From: JBOGGX01 sp050744245
Lineage (GTDB): Bacteria; Actinomycetota; Acidimicrobiia; Acidimicrobiales; JBOGGX01
Length of the DNA: 9,867 nucleotides
Direction: 5' to 3'
Assembly: GCA_050744245.1 (NCBI GenBank)
Contig: JBOGGX010000108.1
Span: 1 to 9,867, forward strand
The notes below the pieces were generated by a model, which was not told the origin of the DNA, did not search any database, and was given only the letters and a program-made list of their open reading frames with translations. This document shows positions 1 through 6,917 of this stretch, in pieces; position 1 is the stretch's first letter; every line of letters begins with the position of its first letter. The translations under genes were made by a program, and so were the position numbers.

Positions 1-1761
1 GTGGTGGCCAACGCCGACCAGGGAGGCGGCGCGCCCCTCGACCCGGCCGTCGACCGGCCCTACGACCGGGTGGCGGCGGCCGCGCTCATGGAGCCCGCCG
101 GCATCGTGCCCGAGGGCCGGGTCTCGCGTGAGCTGCTCACCGACGACCCCGCCGCCCCGTTCGGCCAACGGCTCGACCCGGACGCGGTGCTCGAGGCGTT
201 CGACGCGGCCTGGGCCGGCGCCGATGGCGACGACCGGGCCGTGGTGCTGGTCGAGGCGTCCGACCTGACCAGGGTGACCGCCTACCGGGAGCGCGTCACC
301 GGTTCCCAGTTCGACGCCATGTGGCGGGCCGCGCTGGCCGACACCGATCGCCTGCTGGCCCGGCTGCTCGAACGGGTCGACCCCGACCGCGACGCGGTGC
401 TGGTCCTGTCGCCGGTGGCGCCGGTCGACGGGCCCGCGCTCGGCGTCGCCGTGGCCGACGCGCCTGCGGTCGACGGCGGCTTCCTGCGTTCGGCCACGAC
501 CAGGCGCGACGGCTACGTGCAGCTGGCCGACGTCGCCCCGACGGTGGCCGAGCTCTTCGGCGAGGAGTTCGACGACGAGATGGAGGGCCGGGCCTTCCAG
601 GTGAGCTCGGATGGTGCGACCGGCGCCGGCTCGGGTCGGGAACGGGCCGAGACGCTGGCCGAGGCGGCCCGGGTGTCGGCGTTCCGGGACCGCATGGTGG
701 CCCCGGTCGTGCTCACCATGGCGGTCGGGCTGCTCGCGGTCGGGCTGGCCACCCTGTTCCGGCGCCGGATCCCCCAACGGTTCCTCGCCGTCCTGCCGAT
801 CGTCGCCCTGGCCGGAATGGGTGCGGTCTCGGCCACGTTCCTGGTCGGGCTGGCCGGGACCCGATCCGGTTCCATACCGACCTACGTGGTGCTCGTGGTC
901 GCCGTGACCGCGGCCCTGGTCGCCCTGGCCCTGCTGGTCGAGCGCGGGGTCGCGGGCGGGGGGCTCATGGTCGCGCTGGGCACCGTCATCGTGGTGATCG
1001 CGGGCGGGCTGGTCGTCGGCGTCCCGGTCCAGGTGAACACGATCTTCGGGTACTCCGTGGCCGTGGCCGGCCGGTTCACCGGGCTCGGCAACCTGGCCTT
1101 CGCCCTCCTCGGGTCGGCGACGATCGTCCTGGCGTCGATCCTGGCCGACCGGCACGGGGCCAACGGCCGTCGGGTGGCGATGGCGGTGCTGGTCGGGGTC
1201 GTCCTCATCGAGGGTCTGCCCATCCTCGGCGGCGACGTGGGCGGGGTCCTCTCGATGGTGCCTGCCTTCGGCGTCACCGCGCTCATCCTCAGCGGACGCC
1301 GGATCGGTTGGCGGGAGATGGTGGGGCTGGGCGCCCTGGCCGCGGCGACGGTCATGCTGTTCGCCTTCATCGATCTGGCCCGCCCGGCCCGGGATCGCAC
1401 CCACCTGGCCCGGCTGGCCGAGCACGTCCTCTCGGGTCGATGGGCGTCGTTCTTCGACAGCCTGGCCCGCCGGGGCCAGGCCAGCTTCGGGGGGGCGGAG
1501 GGCGCGGCCTACGCGGCGATCGGCCTGGCCGCCGTGGCGGTGGCCGTCTACATCCTGCTGGTCGCGGCGCGCCGAACCGGCGCCGACGCCCGCCGGCTCG
1601 ACCAGCCGCGTCCCCTGGTGGCGGCCGCCGCCGGGCTGGCCCTGCTCGCCGTGCTCGGGTTGGTCACCAACGACTCGAGCTTCGCCGTGCCCGCGACCAT
1701 GCTCCTGGTCGTCGTGCCCGTGGCCATCCTCAGCACCGTCCCCTACGGCGGCGAACCATGA
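1..1761 (+). CDS. Alkaline-phosphatase-like domain plus polytopic membrane protein (5' truncated by window edge)
   Basis: The frame is open from base 1 to TGA 1759-1761 (586 residues visible). The GTG at base 1 is not the real start: the first residues (VVANAD) align with residue 171 onward of the next gene (VIANAD), so about 170 N-terminal residues, probably including a signal peptide, lie outside the window. Residues 1-200 are the second half of an alkaline-phosphatase-superfamily fold, with VEASD near 85, a region matching the usual SDHG loop but reading SPVAPVDG, and the family-typical LADVAPTVAELFG. From about 230 come roughly eleven hydrophobic segments. Residues conserved with the paralogue inside this membrane part are D412 (GGDVGG), D458 (DLARPA) and N557-D558-S559. 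The 3' end overlaps the next start as ATGA, implying translational coupling. Catalytic metal ligands seem absent, so I infer a non-catalytic or highly divergent phosphatase-like domain. The fold is fairly sure; the function is unknown. Confidence 0.75.
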   Translation: MVANADQGGGAPLDPAVDRPYDRVAAAALMEPAGIVPEGRVSRELLTDDPAAPFGQRLDPDAVLEAFDAAWAGADGDDRAVVLVEASDLTRVTAYRERVTGSQFDAMWRAALADTDRLLARLLERVDPDRDAVLVLSPVAPVDGPALGVAVADAPAVDGGFLRSATTRRDGYVQLADVAPTVAELFGEEFDDEMEGRAFQVSSDGATGAGSGRERAETLAEAARVSAFRDRMVAPVVLTMAVGLLAVGLATLFRRRIPQRFLAVLPIVALAGMGAVSATFLVGLAGTRSGSIPTYVVLVVAVTAALVALALLVERGVAGGGLMVALGTVIVVIAGGLVVGVPVQVNTIFGYSVAVAGRFTGLGNLAFALLGSATIVLASILADRHGANGRRVAMAVLVGVVLIEGLPILGGDVGGVLSMVPAFGVTALILSGRRIGWREMVGLGALAAATVMLFAFIDLARPARDRTHLARLAEHVLSGRWASFFDSLARRGQASFGGAEGAAYAAIGLAAVAVAVYILLVAARRTGADARRLDQPRPLVAAAAGLALLAVLGLVTNDSSFAVPATMLLVVVPVAILSTVPYGGEP

Positions 1762-4097
1762 GGCGCGACGGGCGGGCCCGGCGCGGGCTGGTCGTCGTGG
1801 CCGTACTGGTCGGCATGGGCGCGGCGGCGAGCCCGGCCGCGGCCCAGGAGCCCGAGCAGGCGCCCCGCCGCCTGTTCATCTTCTCGGTCCCCGGACTGAC
1901 CTGGGAGGCGACGTCCGAGGCCGACCTCGGCGCGCTGGACGACCTCTTCGCCCGCTCGGCCATCGCCGATCTCGCCCCCCGCAGCGTCATCAGCCGATCC
2001 GAACCGGGCGAGGCGTACCTCACCATCTCGGCCGGCGCCCGGTCGGCCAGCGAGGAGCTGGTCGAGGGCAACGTGCTCCTGGCCGGGGAGGGCGACCGGC
2101 TCACCCAGGCGGGCGAGGTGTTCGTGCGGCGAACAGGGGTCGAGCCCGACGGCAGGTTCGTCGTCACCGGGTGGCCCCAGCTGCTCAGGGTCAACGCGTC
2201 CCAGCCCTACGACGCCGTGCTCGGCCTCCTGGCCCAGACCCTCGATGGGGGGGGCGTCGCCACCGCGGTCATCGCCAACGCCGACGGCAACGACTCGAGC
2301 GCCACGTCCTACCAGCGCCAGGCCGGACTGGCGCTGGCCGACATCGACGGCGTCGTCGCCTCGGGCGACCTCGGCACCGACCTGCTCGCCGCCGACCCGA
2401 GCAGCCCGTTCGGCTTCCGCCTCGACAACGACGCGGTGGTCGATGCGTTCACCGCCGAGTGGGACGCACCGCCGACCGAGGAGGCGCGGGTGGTGTTGGT
2501 CGAGGCGTCCGACCTGGCCCGCACGCTGAGATACCGGCCCCTGGTCGACGAGGAGCGGTACGACGCGCTGTGGACCGACGCCCTGGCCGACACCGATGCC
2601 CTGTTCGGCGAGCTGATGACCCAGGTCGATCTCGAGCGCGACGCGGTGTTGGTCATCGCCCCGTACGGCGAGACCGCGGTCAACACCCTCACGGTGGCCG
2701 CCCTGCACCGGCCCGGGATCGAGCCCGGCTACCTGCGATCGGCATCGACCCAGCGGGCCGGCATCGTGACGCTCGTCGACGTGGCCCCCACCGTGCTCGA
2801 CACGATGGGCATCGCCCGGCCCGTCGAGATGGAGGGTCGCGAGTTCGAGGTGACCCCGAGCGCCGCCTCGCTCACCGAGCGGCGCGACCACCTCATCTCG
2901 GTCGACGCCGCCTCCCGGTTCCGGGTCCACCTGTTGCTGCCGACGACGATCGTCCTGGTGCTCACCCTGGCCGGGGTGGCCGCCTTCGCCGTCGTCGTGA
3001 TCGCCGGCGACTGGTCGGACCGCGCCCGGCGGACGGTGCAGTTCGCGGCGCTGGCCAACCTGGCCGGCCTGCCCATGTCGTATGTCGCCAGGGGCTTCCC
3101 CCTCGAGACGCTCGGCGTGGCCTTCTATTGGGGCTTCCTCCTGGCCAGCTCGCTGCTGGTGGCGCTGGCCGCCACGTTATTCACGAGGAGGACGGGCCGG
3201 GCCCTGGCCGGCCTGGTGGCCGTGCTCGGGTTGATCGTGGTGGTCCTGGTCGCCGACGTCATGACCGGGTCCAACCTCCACATGAGCGCGGCGTTCGGCT
3301 ACTCGCCGACGGGCAACTCCCGGCTGTACGGGATCAGCAACTACAGCTTCGGCCAGTTGGCCGCGGCGACGTCGCTGCTGGCCGCGTTCATCGCCGCGGC
3401 CCGGCCGACCAAACGGGGCCGGCTGGCGGCCCTGGCCCTCATGGGCGGCGCGCTGGTCGTGCTCGGGGTTCCCATCTGGGGCTCCGACGTCGGCGGGGTG
3501 CTGGCGTTCACGCCGACCATCCTCGTTCTCGCCGCCATGCTGTACCGCTACCGGCTGCGGGTCAGGAGCCTCATCGTGGGCGCGCTGATCACCGTCGCCG
3601 TGGTCACCGTGTTCGGCCTGGTCGACCTGGCCCGGCCGGCCGGCGAGCGGGCCCATCTCGGCCGGTTGTTCGAGCGCATCGGCAACGAGGGACTTCAGCC
3701 GCTGCTGTCGATCATTGAGCGCAAGCTGCTGGCCAACCTCAGCGTGTCGACCTCGTCGTACTGGGTGGCCGCCATCCCGATCGGGATCGCGTTCTATTTG
3801 TTGCTCAGCCGGCTGCGGGAGCGACCCCTCGCCCGGGTCAAGGTCAGCATCCCGACGCTGTCGGCCGGGCTGGTCGCGGCGGTGGTGGCCGCCGTGTTGG
3901 GCAGCATGGTCAACGACTCCGGAGCCATCGTCGGCGGCGTGACCGTCACGGTGGTCACCGCCTCGCTGGCGTACCTGACCGTCGACCGCCGGTTGGTGCC
4001 GGACGACGGCAGGCCCGAAGCGTCGGTCGACGAGGTCGTCGAGCAACCCGCCGAGCCGGCCGAGCCGACCGAGCCGTTGGTGGAGGAGCCCGTGTGA
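1758..4097 (+). CDS. Secreted alkaline-phosphatase-like domain plus polytopic membrane protein, paralogue of the preceding gene
   Basis: 779 residues. The frame is open far upstream, but ATG 1758 is chosen because it overlaps the previous stop as ATGA and begins a clear signal peptide: RR-rich start, hydrophobic 11-24, then SPAAA with likely cleavage after A29. Residues 38-370 form an alkaline-phosphatase-superfamily-like domain opening with FSVPGLTWEAT (42-52), then VEASD (248-252), APYGE (301-305) where active members have an SDHG loop, and LVDVAPTVLDTMG. The first metal Asp is replaced by Pro45 and the Asp/His pair by APYGE, so phosphatase activity is doubtful. From about 394 to 750 there are about eleven hydrophobic segments with D577 (GSDVGG), D623 (DLARPA) and N719-D720-S721, all shared with the paralogue. 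The tail is acidic and Pro-Glu rich. It resembles uncharacterised actinobacterial 'alkaline phosphatase family' proteins. LtaS and EptA place their membrane part first; here the order is reversed. Function unknown; likely an envelope protein. Confidence 0.8.
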   Translation: MRRDGRARRGLVVVAVLVGMGAAASPAAAQEPEQAPRRLFIFSVPGLTWEATSEADLGALDDLFARSAIADLAPRSVISRSEPGEAYLTISAGARSASEELVEGNVLLAGEGDRLTQAGEVFVRRTGVEPDGRFVVTGWPQLLRVNASQPYDAVLGLLAQTLDGGGVATAVIANADGNDSSATSYQRQAGLALADIDGVVASGDLGTDLLAADPSSPFGFRLDNDAVVDAFTAEWDAPPTEEARVVLVEASDLARTLRYRPLVDEERYDALWTDALADTDALFGELMTQVDLERDAVLVIAPYGETAVNTLTVAALHRPGIEPGYLRSASTQRAGIVTLVDVAPTVLDTMGIARPVEMEGREFEVTPSAASLTERRDHLISVDAASRFRVHLLLPTTIVLVLTLAGVAAFAVVVIAGDWSDRARRTVQFAALANLAGLPMSYVARGFPLETLGVAFYWGFLLASSLLVALAATLFTRRTGRALAGLVAVLGLIVVVLVADVMTGSNLHMSAAFGYSPTGNSRLYGISNYSFGQLAAATSLLAAFIAAARPTKRGRLAALALMGGALVVLGVPIWGSDVGGVLAFTPTILVLAAMLYRYRLRVRSLIVGALITVAVVTVFGLVDLARPAGERAHLGRLFERIGNEGLQPLLSIIERKLLANLSVSTSSYWVAAIPIGIAFYLLLSRLRERPLARVKVSIPTLSAGLVAAVVAAVLGSMVNDSGAIVGGVTVTVVTASLAYLTVDRRLVPDDGRPEASVDEVVEQPAEPAEPTEPLVEEPV
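4082..4088 (+). promoter_or_regulatory. Strong Shine-Dalgarno (GGAGGAG) for the small membrane-anchored gene
   Basis: GGAGGAG lies inside the last codons of the preceding gene, 8 bases before ATG 4097 and 5 before GTG 4094. It supports an independent ribosome entry here despite the overlap with the upstream stop, and does not by itself decide between the two starts. Confidence 0.6.
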
Positions 4098-4525
4098 TGG
4101 TGGTCTCGACGGGCGTCCGCTGGTTCGTCGGCGCCGTGCTGGCGCTGCTGCTCGTCCCCGGCCTGATCGGATTCGAGGCCTGGCCCCTCACCGCCTGGCG
4201 GCTGTTCAGCCTGGCCCGGGGCGACTCCCAGGTGCGGTGGGAGATCGAAGCCGTCGACGACACGGGCGGGGTGCGCCCGGTCGACCTCGACGAGCTGTCG
4301 ATGGCGTACCACCTGGCGGAGTGGCCGCTGGCCGCGCTGGACGACCCTGACGCGGCCGGGTCGGAGCGCGACGAGGTGTGCCTGGCCCTGCTCGACGGGG
4401 TCAGGACCGGGTTCCCGGCCGTCTCGGCGATCACCATCGTCCGCAACGACCGGCGTTTGACCGAGCGCGACGGCGAGTGGATCGTGATCGAGGACCGCCG
4501 CCCATTCCACGAGTGCGCCCGATGA
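4097..4525 (+). CDS. Small membrane-anchored protein with an extracytoplasmic domain, HTTM neighbour
   Basis: 142 residues from ATG 4097, which overlaps the preceding stop as TGATG; GTG 4094 adds one residue and is equally possible. Residues 7-26 are one hydrophobic segment, best read as an uncleaved anchor or signal sequence. The rest is soluble and begins with a tryptophan-rich motif, FEAWPLTAWRLFS, then RWEIEAVDDTGG, a short all-beta-looking stretch. Two cysteines (in EVCLALL and in the C-terminal HECAR) could form an extracytoplasmic disulfide. I do not recognise a named domain. The WPLT-W-LFS motif resembles segments I associate with proteins or regions next to HTTM domains, and the next gene, overlapping by ATGA, is an HTTM protein. 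I infer that the two are partners. Confidence is high that it is a gene and low on function. Confidence 0.7.
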   Translation: MVVSTGVRWFVGAVLALLLVPGLIGFEAWPLTAWRLFSLARGDSQVRWEIEAVDDTGGVRPVDLDELSMAYHLAEWPLAALDDPDAAGSERDEVCLALLDGVRTGFPAVSAITIVRNDRRLTERDGEWIVIEDRRPFHECAR

Positions 4526-5478
4526 CCGATTCTCGACGCACTACGCACCGCATCGCGGTGCCAGATGCGTCGAGTTTCGGGGGCCGCCCCTCCAGCCGCG
4601 TCCGTCGAGCGATCGACGACGTCCTGTGGGGACCTGAATCGGGGCGGCGGCTGGTGTTCACCCACGTCGCCCTGTCGGCGCTGATCGGGCTGCGGATCGT
4701 CCTGCTGCCCTGGTGGCGGCTGGGCGAGACGCCGGACGCCCTGTTCGACCCGGTGCCGATCGTCGGCTTCCTCGACGGCATGCCGTCGGCCTGGGTCATC
4801 GTGGCCCTGCAGGTCGTCGGGGCCGCGGCCGCCGTGGCCGCGGCCCTGCGCCGCCGCCCCCGCCTGGCCTATGCCGTGGCGTGGGTCGCCTACCTCGTGC
4901 TGGCCGGGCTCTTCGGCAGCCGGGGCAAGGTCATGCACAACGACCTGCTGCTGCTCTGGGTGTCGGCCGTGTTCCTGCTCGCCCCGACCGATGCGGACCC
5001 GGCGGGCCGGACGCCGAGCCGGGCGAACGGCTGGCCGATCAGGGTCGGGATGACCGTCGCCGCACTCGTCTACTTCCTCGCCGGCTACCACAAGCTGCGC
5101 CGGTCCGGCCTCGACTGGGCCATCGGCGACAACTTCCGCTACATCATGCTGTGGGGGCCGACCTACGGCCGGGCCCAGTGGGAGTCGCTGGCCCGGTGGA
5201 TCGGTGAGCACCTCTGGGCCGCCAAGCTGAGCAGCGCGTCCCTGCTCGCCTTCGAGCTCACGTTTCCCATCGTCCTCTTCGTGCGGTGGCTTCGGCCGTT
5301 CTACGTCGTCGGCGCGGTGGTGCTGCACCTGCTGACCTGGCTCCTGCTCGGGCTCGACTACTGGGGCTGGGCCGCCACCGTGCTCGTGATGTTCGTCGAC
5401 TGGCCGGCCGTGGCCGACCGGTGGTCGGCCCGGCGCGGCCGCCTGGCCCGGCCCGCTGCGGTCGAGACCGCGGGCTGA
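4522..5478 (+). CDS. HTTM-family polytopic membrane protein (vitamin K carboxylase-like membrane domain)
   Basis: 318 residues, starting at ATG 4522 in an ATGA overlap. After a charged, unconserved N-terminus of about 45 residues there are about seven hydrophobic segments. The HTTM signature is visible: a polar SRGKVMHNDLLLLW segment (about 133-146), then FLAGYHKLRRSGLDW (about 185-199), with H190 and K191 in the position where the family keeps a Lys near a Trp. HTTM is the membrane domain shared with eukaryotic gamma-glutamyl carboxylase; most bacterial members have no proven reaction. This protein has no lumenal C-terminal carboxylase domain, so vitamin K-dependent carboxylation should not be assumed. 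No strong Shine-Dalgarno precedes the start, so translation probably depends on coupling to the upstream gene. An inverted repeat covers codons 4-18 (separate entry); GTG 4558 is an in-frame alternative start that would lie within the hairpin. Confidence 0.8.
   Translation: MTDSRRTTHRIAVPDASSFGGRPSSRVRRAIDDVLWGPESGRRLVFTHVALSALIGLRIVLLPWWRLGETPDALFDPVPIVGFLDGMPSAWVIVALQVVGAAAAVAAALRRRPRLAYAVAWVAYLVLAGLFGSRGKVMHNDLLLLWVSAVFLLAPTDADPAGRTPSRANGWPIRVGMTVAALVYFLAGYHKLRRSGLDWAIGDNFRYIMLWGPTYGRAQWESLARWIGEHLWAAKLSSASLLAFELTFPIVLFVRWLRPFYVVGAVVLHLLTWLLLGLDYWGWAATVLVMFVDWPAVADRWSARRGRLARPAAVETAG
4532..4574. repeat. Imperfect inverted repeat (hairpin) at the 5' end of the HTTM gene
   Basis: Outer arms CTCGACGCA (4532-4540) and TGCGTCGAG (4566-4574) are perfect complements over 9 bp. 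Inside a symmetric 4x4 internal loop, GCACCGC (4545-4551) and GCGGTGC (4555-4561) pair over 7 bp around the loop ATC. It starts 7 bases after the upstream stop codon, inside the coding frame. It could be a small palindromic repeat element, a translation-damping hairpin or a leftover intergenic terminator captured by the frame; the sequence alone does not decide. Confidence 0.6.
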
Positions 5479-5502
5479 CGGCCGGGCTGGATAACACGGC
5501 AT

Positions 5503-5509
5503 GGAGGGG
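5503..5509 (+). promoter_or_regulatory. Shine-Dalgarno (GGAGGGG) that fixes the start of the MraY-like gene
   Basis: GGAGGGG ends 6 bases before ATG 5516, ideal spacing. It lies downstream of the other candidate, ATG 5501, which has no purine-rich site ahead of it. This favours the shorter protein starting MWPVPVG. Confidence 0.6.
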
Positions 5510-5515
5510 TCGTCG

Positions 5516-6361
5516 ATGTGGCCGGTCCCGGTCGGGTTCGTGCTGGGTGCGGTGGCCGCGGCGGTGCTGTGGCGGGCGACCCGGCCCGTGTTCGGGGCCG
5601 AAGTGTTCGCCCGGGAGAACTTCCGGGGCCGGCGGGTGCCGGTCGGGGTCGGCGTCCTGTTGCCGGTCGTCACCATCGCGGTCGAGGCGGTGTTCGTCGT
5701 CCTGGCCGCGGCGGGCGTCGAGGACGCCGCGGTCTGGAGTCGAGCCCGGCTGGTGGTGTTGGCGGCAGTCATCGGGTTCGGTCTGCTCGGGCTGCTCGAC
5801 GATCTGGCCGGCACCGCGGAAGACAAGGGGTTCGCGGGGCATCTGCGGGCCATGCGCCGGGGCCGGCTCACGACCGGAGGACTCAAGCTGCTCGGCGGTG
5901 GCGCCCTGGCGCTGGTCGTGGCGGGGGCCGCGCCTGCCGGTTCGGGACTGGGGCGACTGGTGGTCGACGCGCTGCTCATCGCCCTGTCCGCCAATCTGGG
6001 CAACCTGTTCGACCGGGCGCCCGGCCGGGTGGCGAAGGTCGCGCTGGTGGCCTATGCGGGCGTGCTCCTCGGCGCCGGGTTCGACGGCGAGCTGACCGGG
6101 GTCGCGGTGATCGCCGGCGCGGCCGCCGTCCTGCTCTGGCCCGATCTGCGCGAGCGGCTCATGCTGGGCGACGCCGGCTCGAACGTGCTCGGTGCGGTGG
6201 CCGGGCTGGGCGTCGTGCTCTCCACCGCGTTCTGGGTCCGGGTGGTCGTGCTCGTCGTCGTGCTCGTGCTCAACCTGGCCAGCGAGGCGGTGTCGTTCTC
6301 GAAGGTGATCGACCGCGTCGCGCCGCTGCGCTACGCGGACCGGCTTGGTCGTGGCGACTAG
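5516..6361 (+). CDS. MraY/WecA-family polyprenyl-phosphate sugar-1-phosphate transferase homologue (glycosyltransferase family 4)
   Basis: 281 residues from ATG 5516 (286 from ATG 5501). It is a polytopic membrane protein with the family landmarks in order: LLDDLAG with D95-D96 (metal/substrate Asp pair), GHLRAMRRGRLTTGGLKL in the following cytoplasmic loop, NLGNLFD with N160, N163 and D166 (nucleophile/metal region), and GDAGSN (218-223). Family members move a sugar-1-phosphate from a UDP-sugar onto undecaprenyl phosphate at the inner face of the membrane, starting peptidoglycan (MraY) or polymer (WecA) synthesis. This copy is shorter than a typical MraY (about 320-360) and lacks the HHH motif of true MraY, so it is not the mraY of the dcw cluster and its substrate is unknown. 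It lies 37 bases after the HTTM gene and is probably the last gene of the operon. Its TAG stop overlaps the TAG stop of the convergent Uma2 gene. Confidence 0.82.
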   Translation: MWPVPVGFVLGAVAAAVLWRATRPVFGAEVFARENFRGRRVPVGVGVLLPVVTIAVEAVFVVLAAAGVEDAAVWSRARLVVLAAVIGFGLLGLLDDLAGTAEDKGFAGHLRAMRRGRLTTGGLKLLGGGALALVVAGAAPAGSGLGRLVVDALLIALSANLGNLFDRAPGRVAKVALVAYAGVLLGAGFDGELTGVAVIAGAAAVLLWPDLRERLMLGDAGSNVLGAVAGLGVVLSTAFWVRVVVLVVVLVLNLASEAVSFSKVIDRVAPLRYADRLGRGD

Positions 6362-6909
6362 AGACGGATCTCGATCTCACCGTCGTCGGTGACGATCCGG
6401 AGCGTTGAGTCGTCGATCCGCTCGATGGTGCAGCCCAGAGCGTCGGACCGCGTGTGGTCCGTTTGCACGGGCCGGCCGTCGCGGGGCGCGAAGCGCTCGA
6501 CGTCGAGGGTGTCGCGGTCGATCAGGAAGATCTCACTCACGCCGCGGGCGGCGTACCAGGGGAGCTTGTCGCGGCTCTCGTCGCGCGGCGACACGATCTC
6601 GATGACCACCTCGGCTGCGGCTTCGAGCCCGCGCCGGCTGGCTTGGTCGGGACGATAGGCCGCGAGGTCTGGCCCTCGATAGTCGTCGTCGGCCCGGTAC
6701 AAACCGATGTGGTGCGCCATCCGCAGGCCTCGCGCTTGGGCGAGCGGCAGAAGGGCGGCGATGAGCAGTGCACCCAAACGCTGGTGTCGTTCCGCCGGCA
6801 TCGGCACCATGTGGAGGACCCCTTCCCACATCTCGTCGAAGAGGTCGGCGCCGGACCGACGACGTTGCTCGAGGAGCTTGGGGTCCACCTCGAGCATCAC
6901 GGCCTTCAC
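6358..6909 (-). CDS. Uma2-family PD-(D/E)XK-fold protein
   Basis: 183 residues if started at GTG 6909; ATG 6897 gives 179. The GTG is preferred because a TAGGCT -10 box lies 8 bases ahead of it; the ATG has a weak GAAGG. Numbered from the GTG, the Uma2 (DUF820) pattern is complete: LFDEMWEGVLHMVP near the start, GPDLAAYRPD with D81, VVIEIVSPRDESRDKLPWY with E104 and K115, then GVSEIFLIDRD. These residues match the nuclease-like active site, so the fold's catalytic set is intact. Uma2 proteins are common, usually multicopy, and have no firmly established physiological role. The gene converges on the MraY-like gene and is divergent from pyrG. Its third codon positions contain clearly more A and T (CAA, CGT, TTG, CCA, TAT) than the neighbours, which suggests separate acquisition. 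Confidence 0.88.
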   Translation of the reverse strand: MKAVMLEVDPKLLEQRRRSGADLFDEMWEGVLHMVPMPAERHQRLGALLIAALLPLAQARGLRMAHHIGLYRADDDYRGPDLAAYRPDQASRRGLEAAAEVVIEIVSPRDESRDKLPWYAARGVSEIFLIDRDTLDVERFAPRDGRPVQTDHTRSDALGCTIERIDDSTLRIVTDDGEIEIRL

Positions 6910-6917
6910 GGGTCGGC

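Noticed and set aside
1..3. GTG at base 1 as the start of the first gene
   Set aside because: The first residues align with residue 171 of the paralogue, so the gene begins outside the window.
321..1757. Upstream extension of the second phosphatase-like gene in the same open frame
   Set aside because: It lies wholly over the first gene in another frame and encodes Arg/Gly/Pro-rich sequence typical of GC-rich shadow frames; the signal peptide at 1758 marks the real start.
4049..4094. Pro-Glu repeat at the end of the second phosphatase-like protein as a designed repeat domain
   Set aside because: It is a short low-complexity acidic tail, common at the ends of membrane proteins in GC-rich genomes.
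3955..6003. Long minus-strand frame opposite the small protein, HTTM and MraY-like genes
   Set aside because: Low-complexity Arg/Ser/Pro translation with no family motifs, while the plus strand has recognisable genes throughout.
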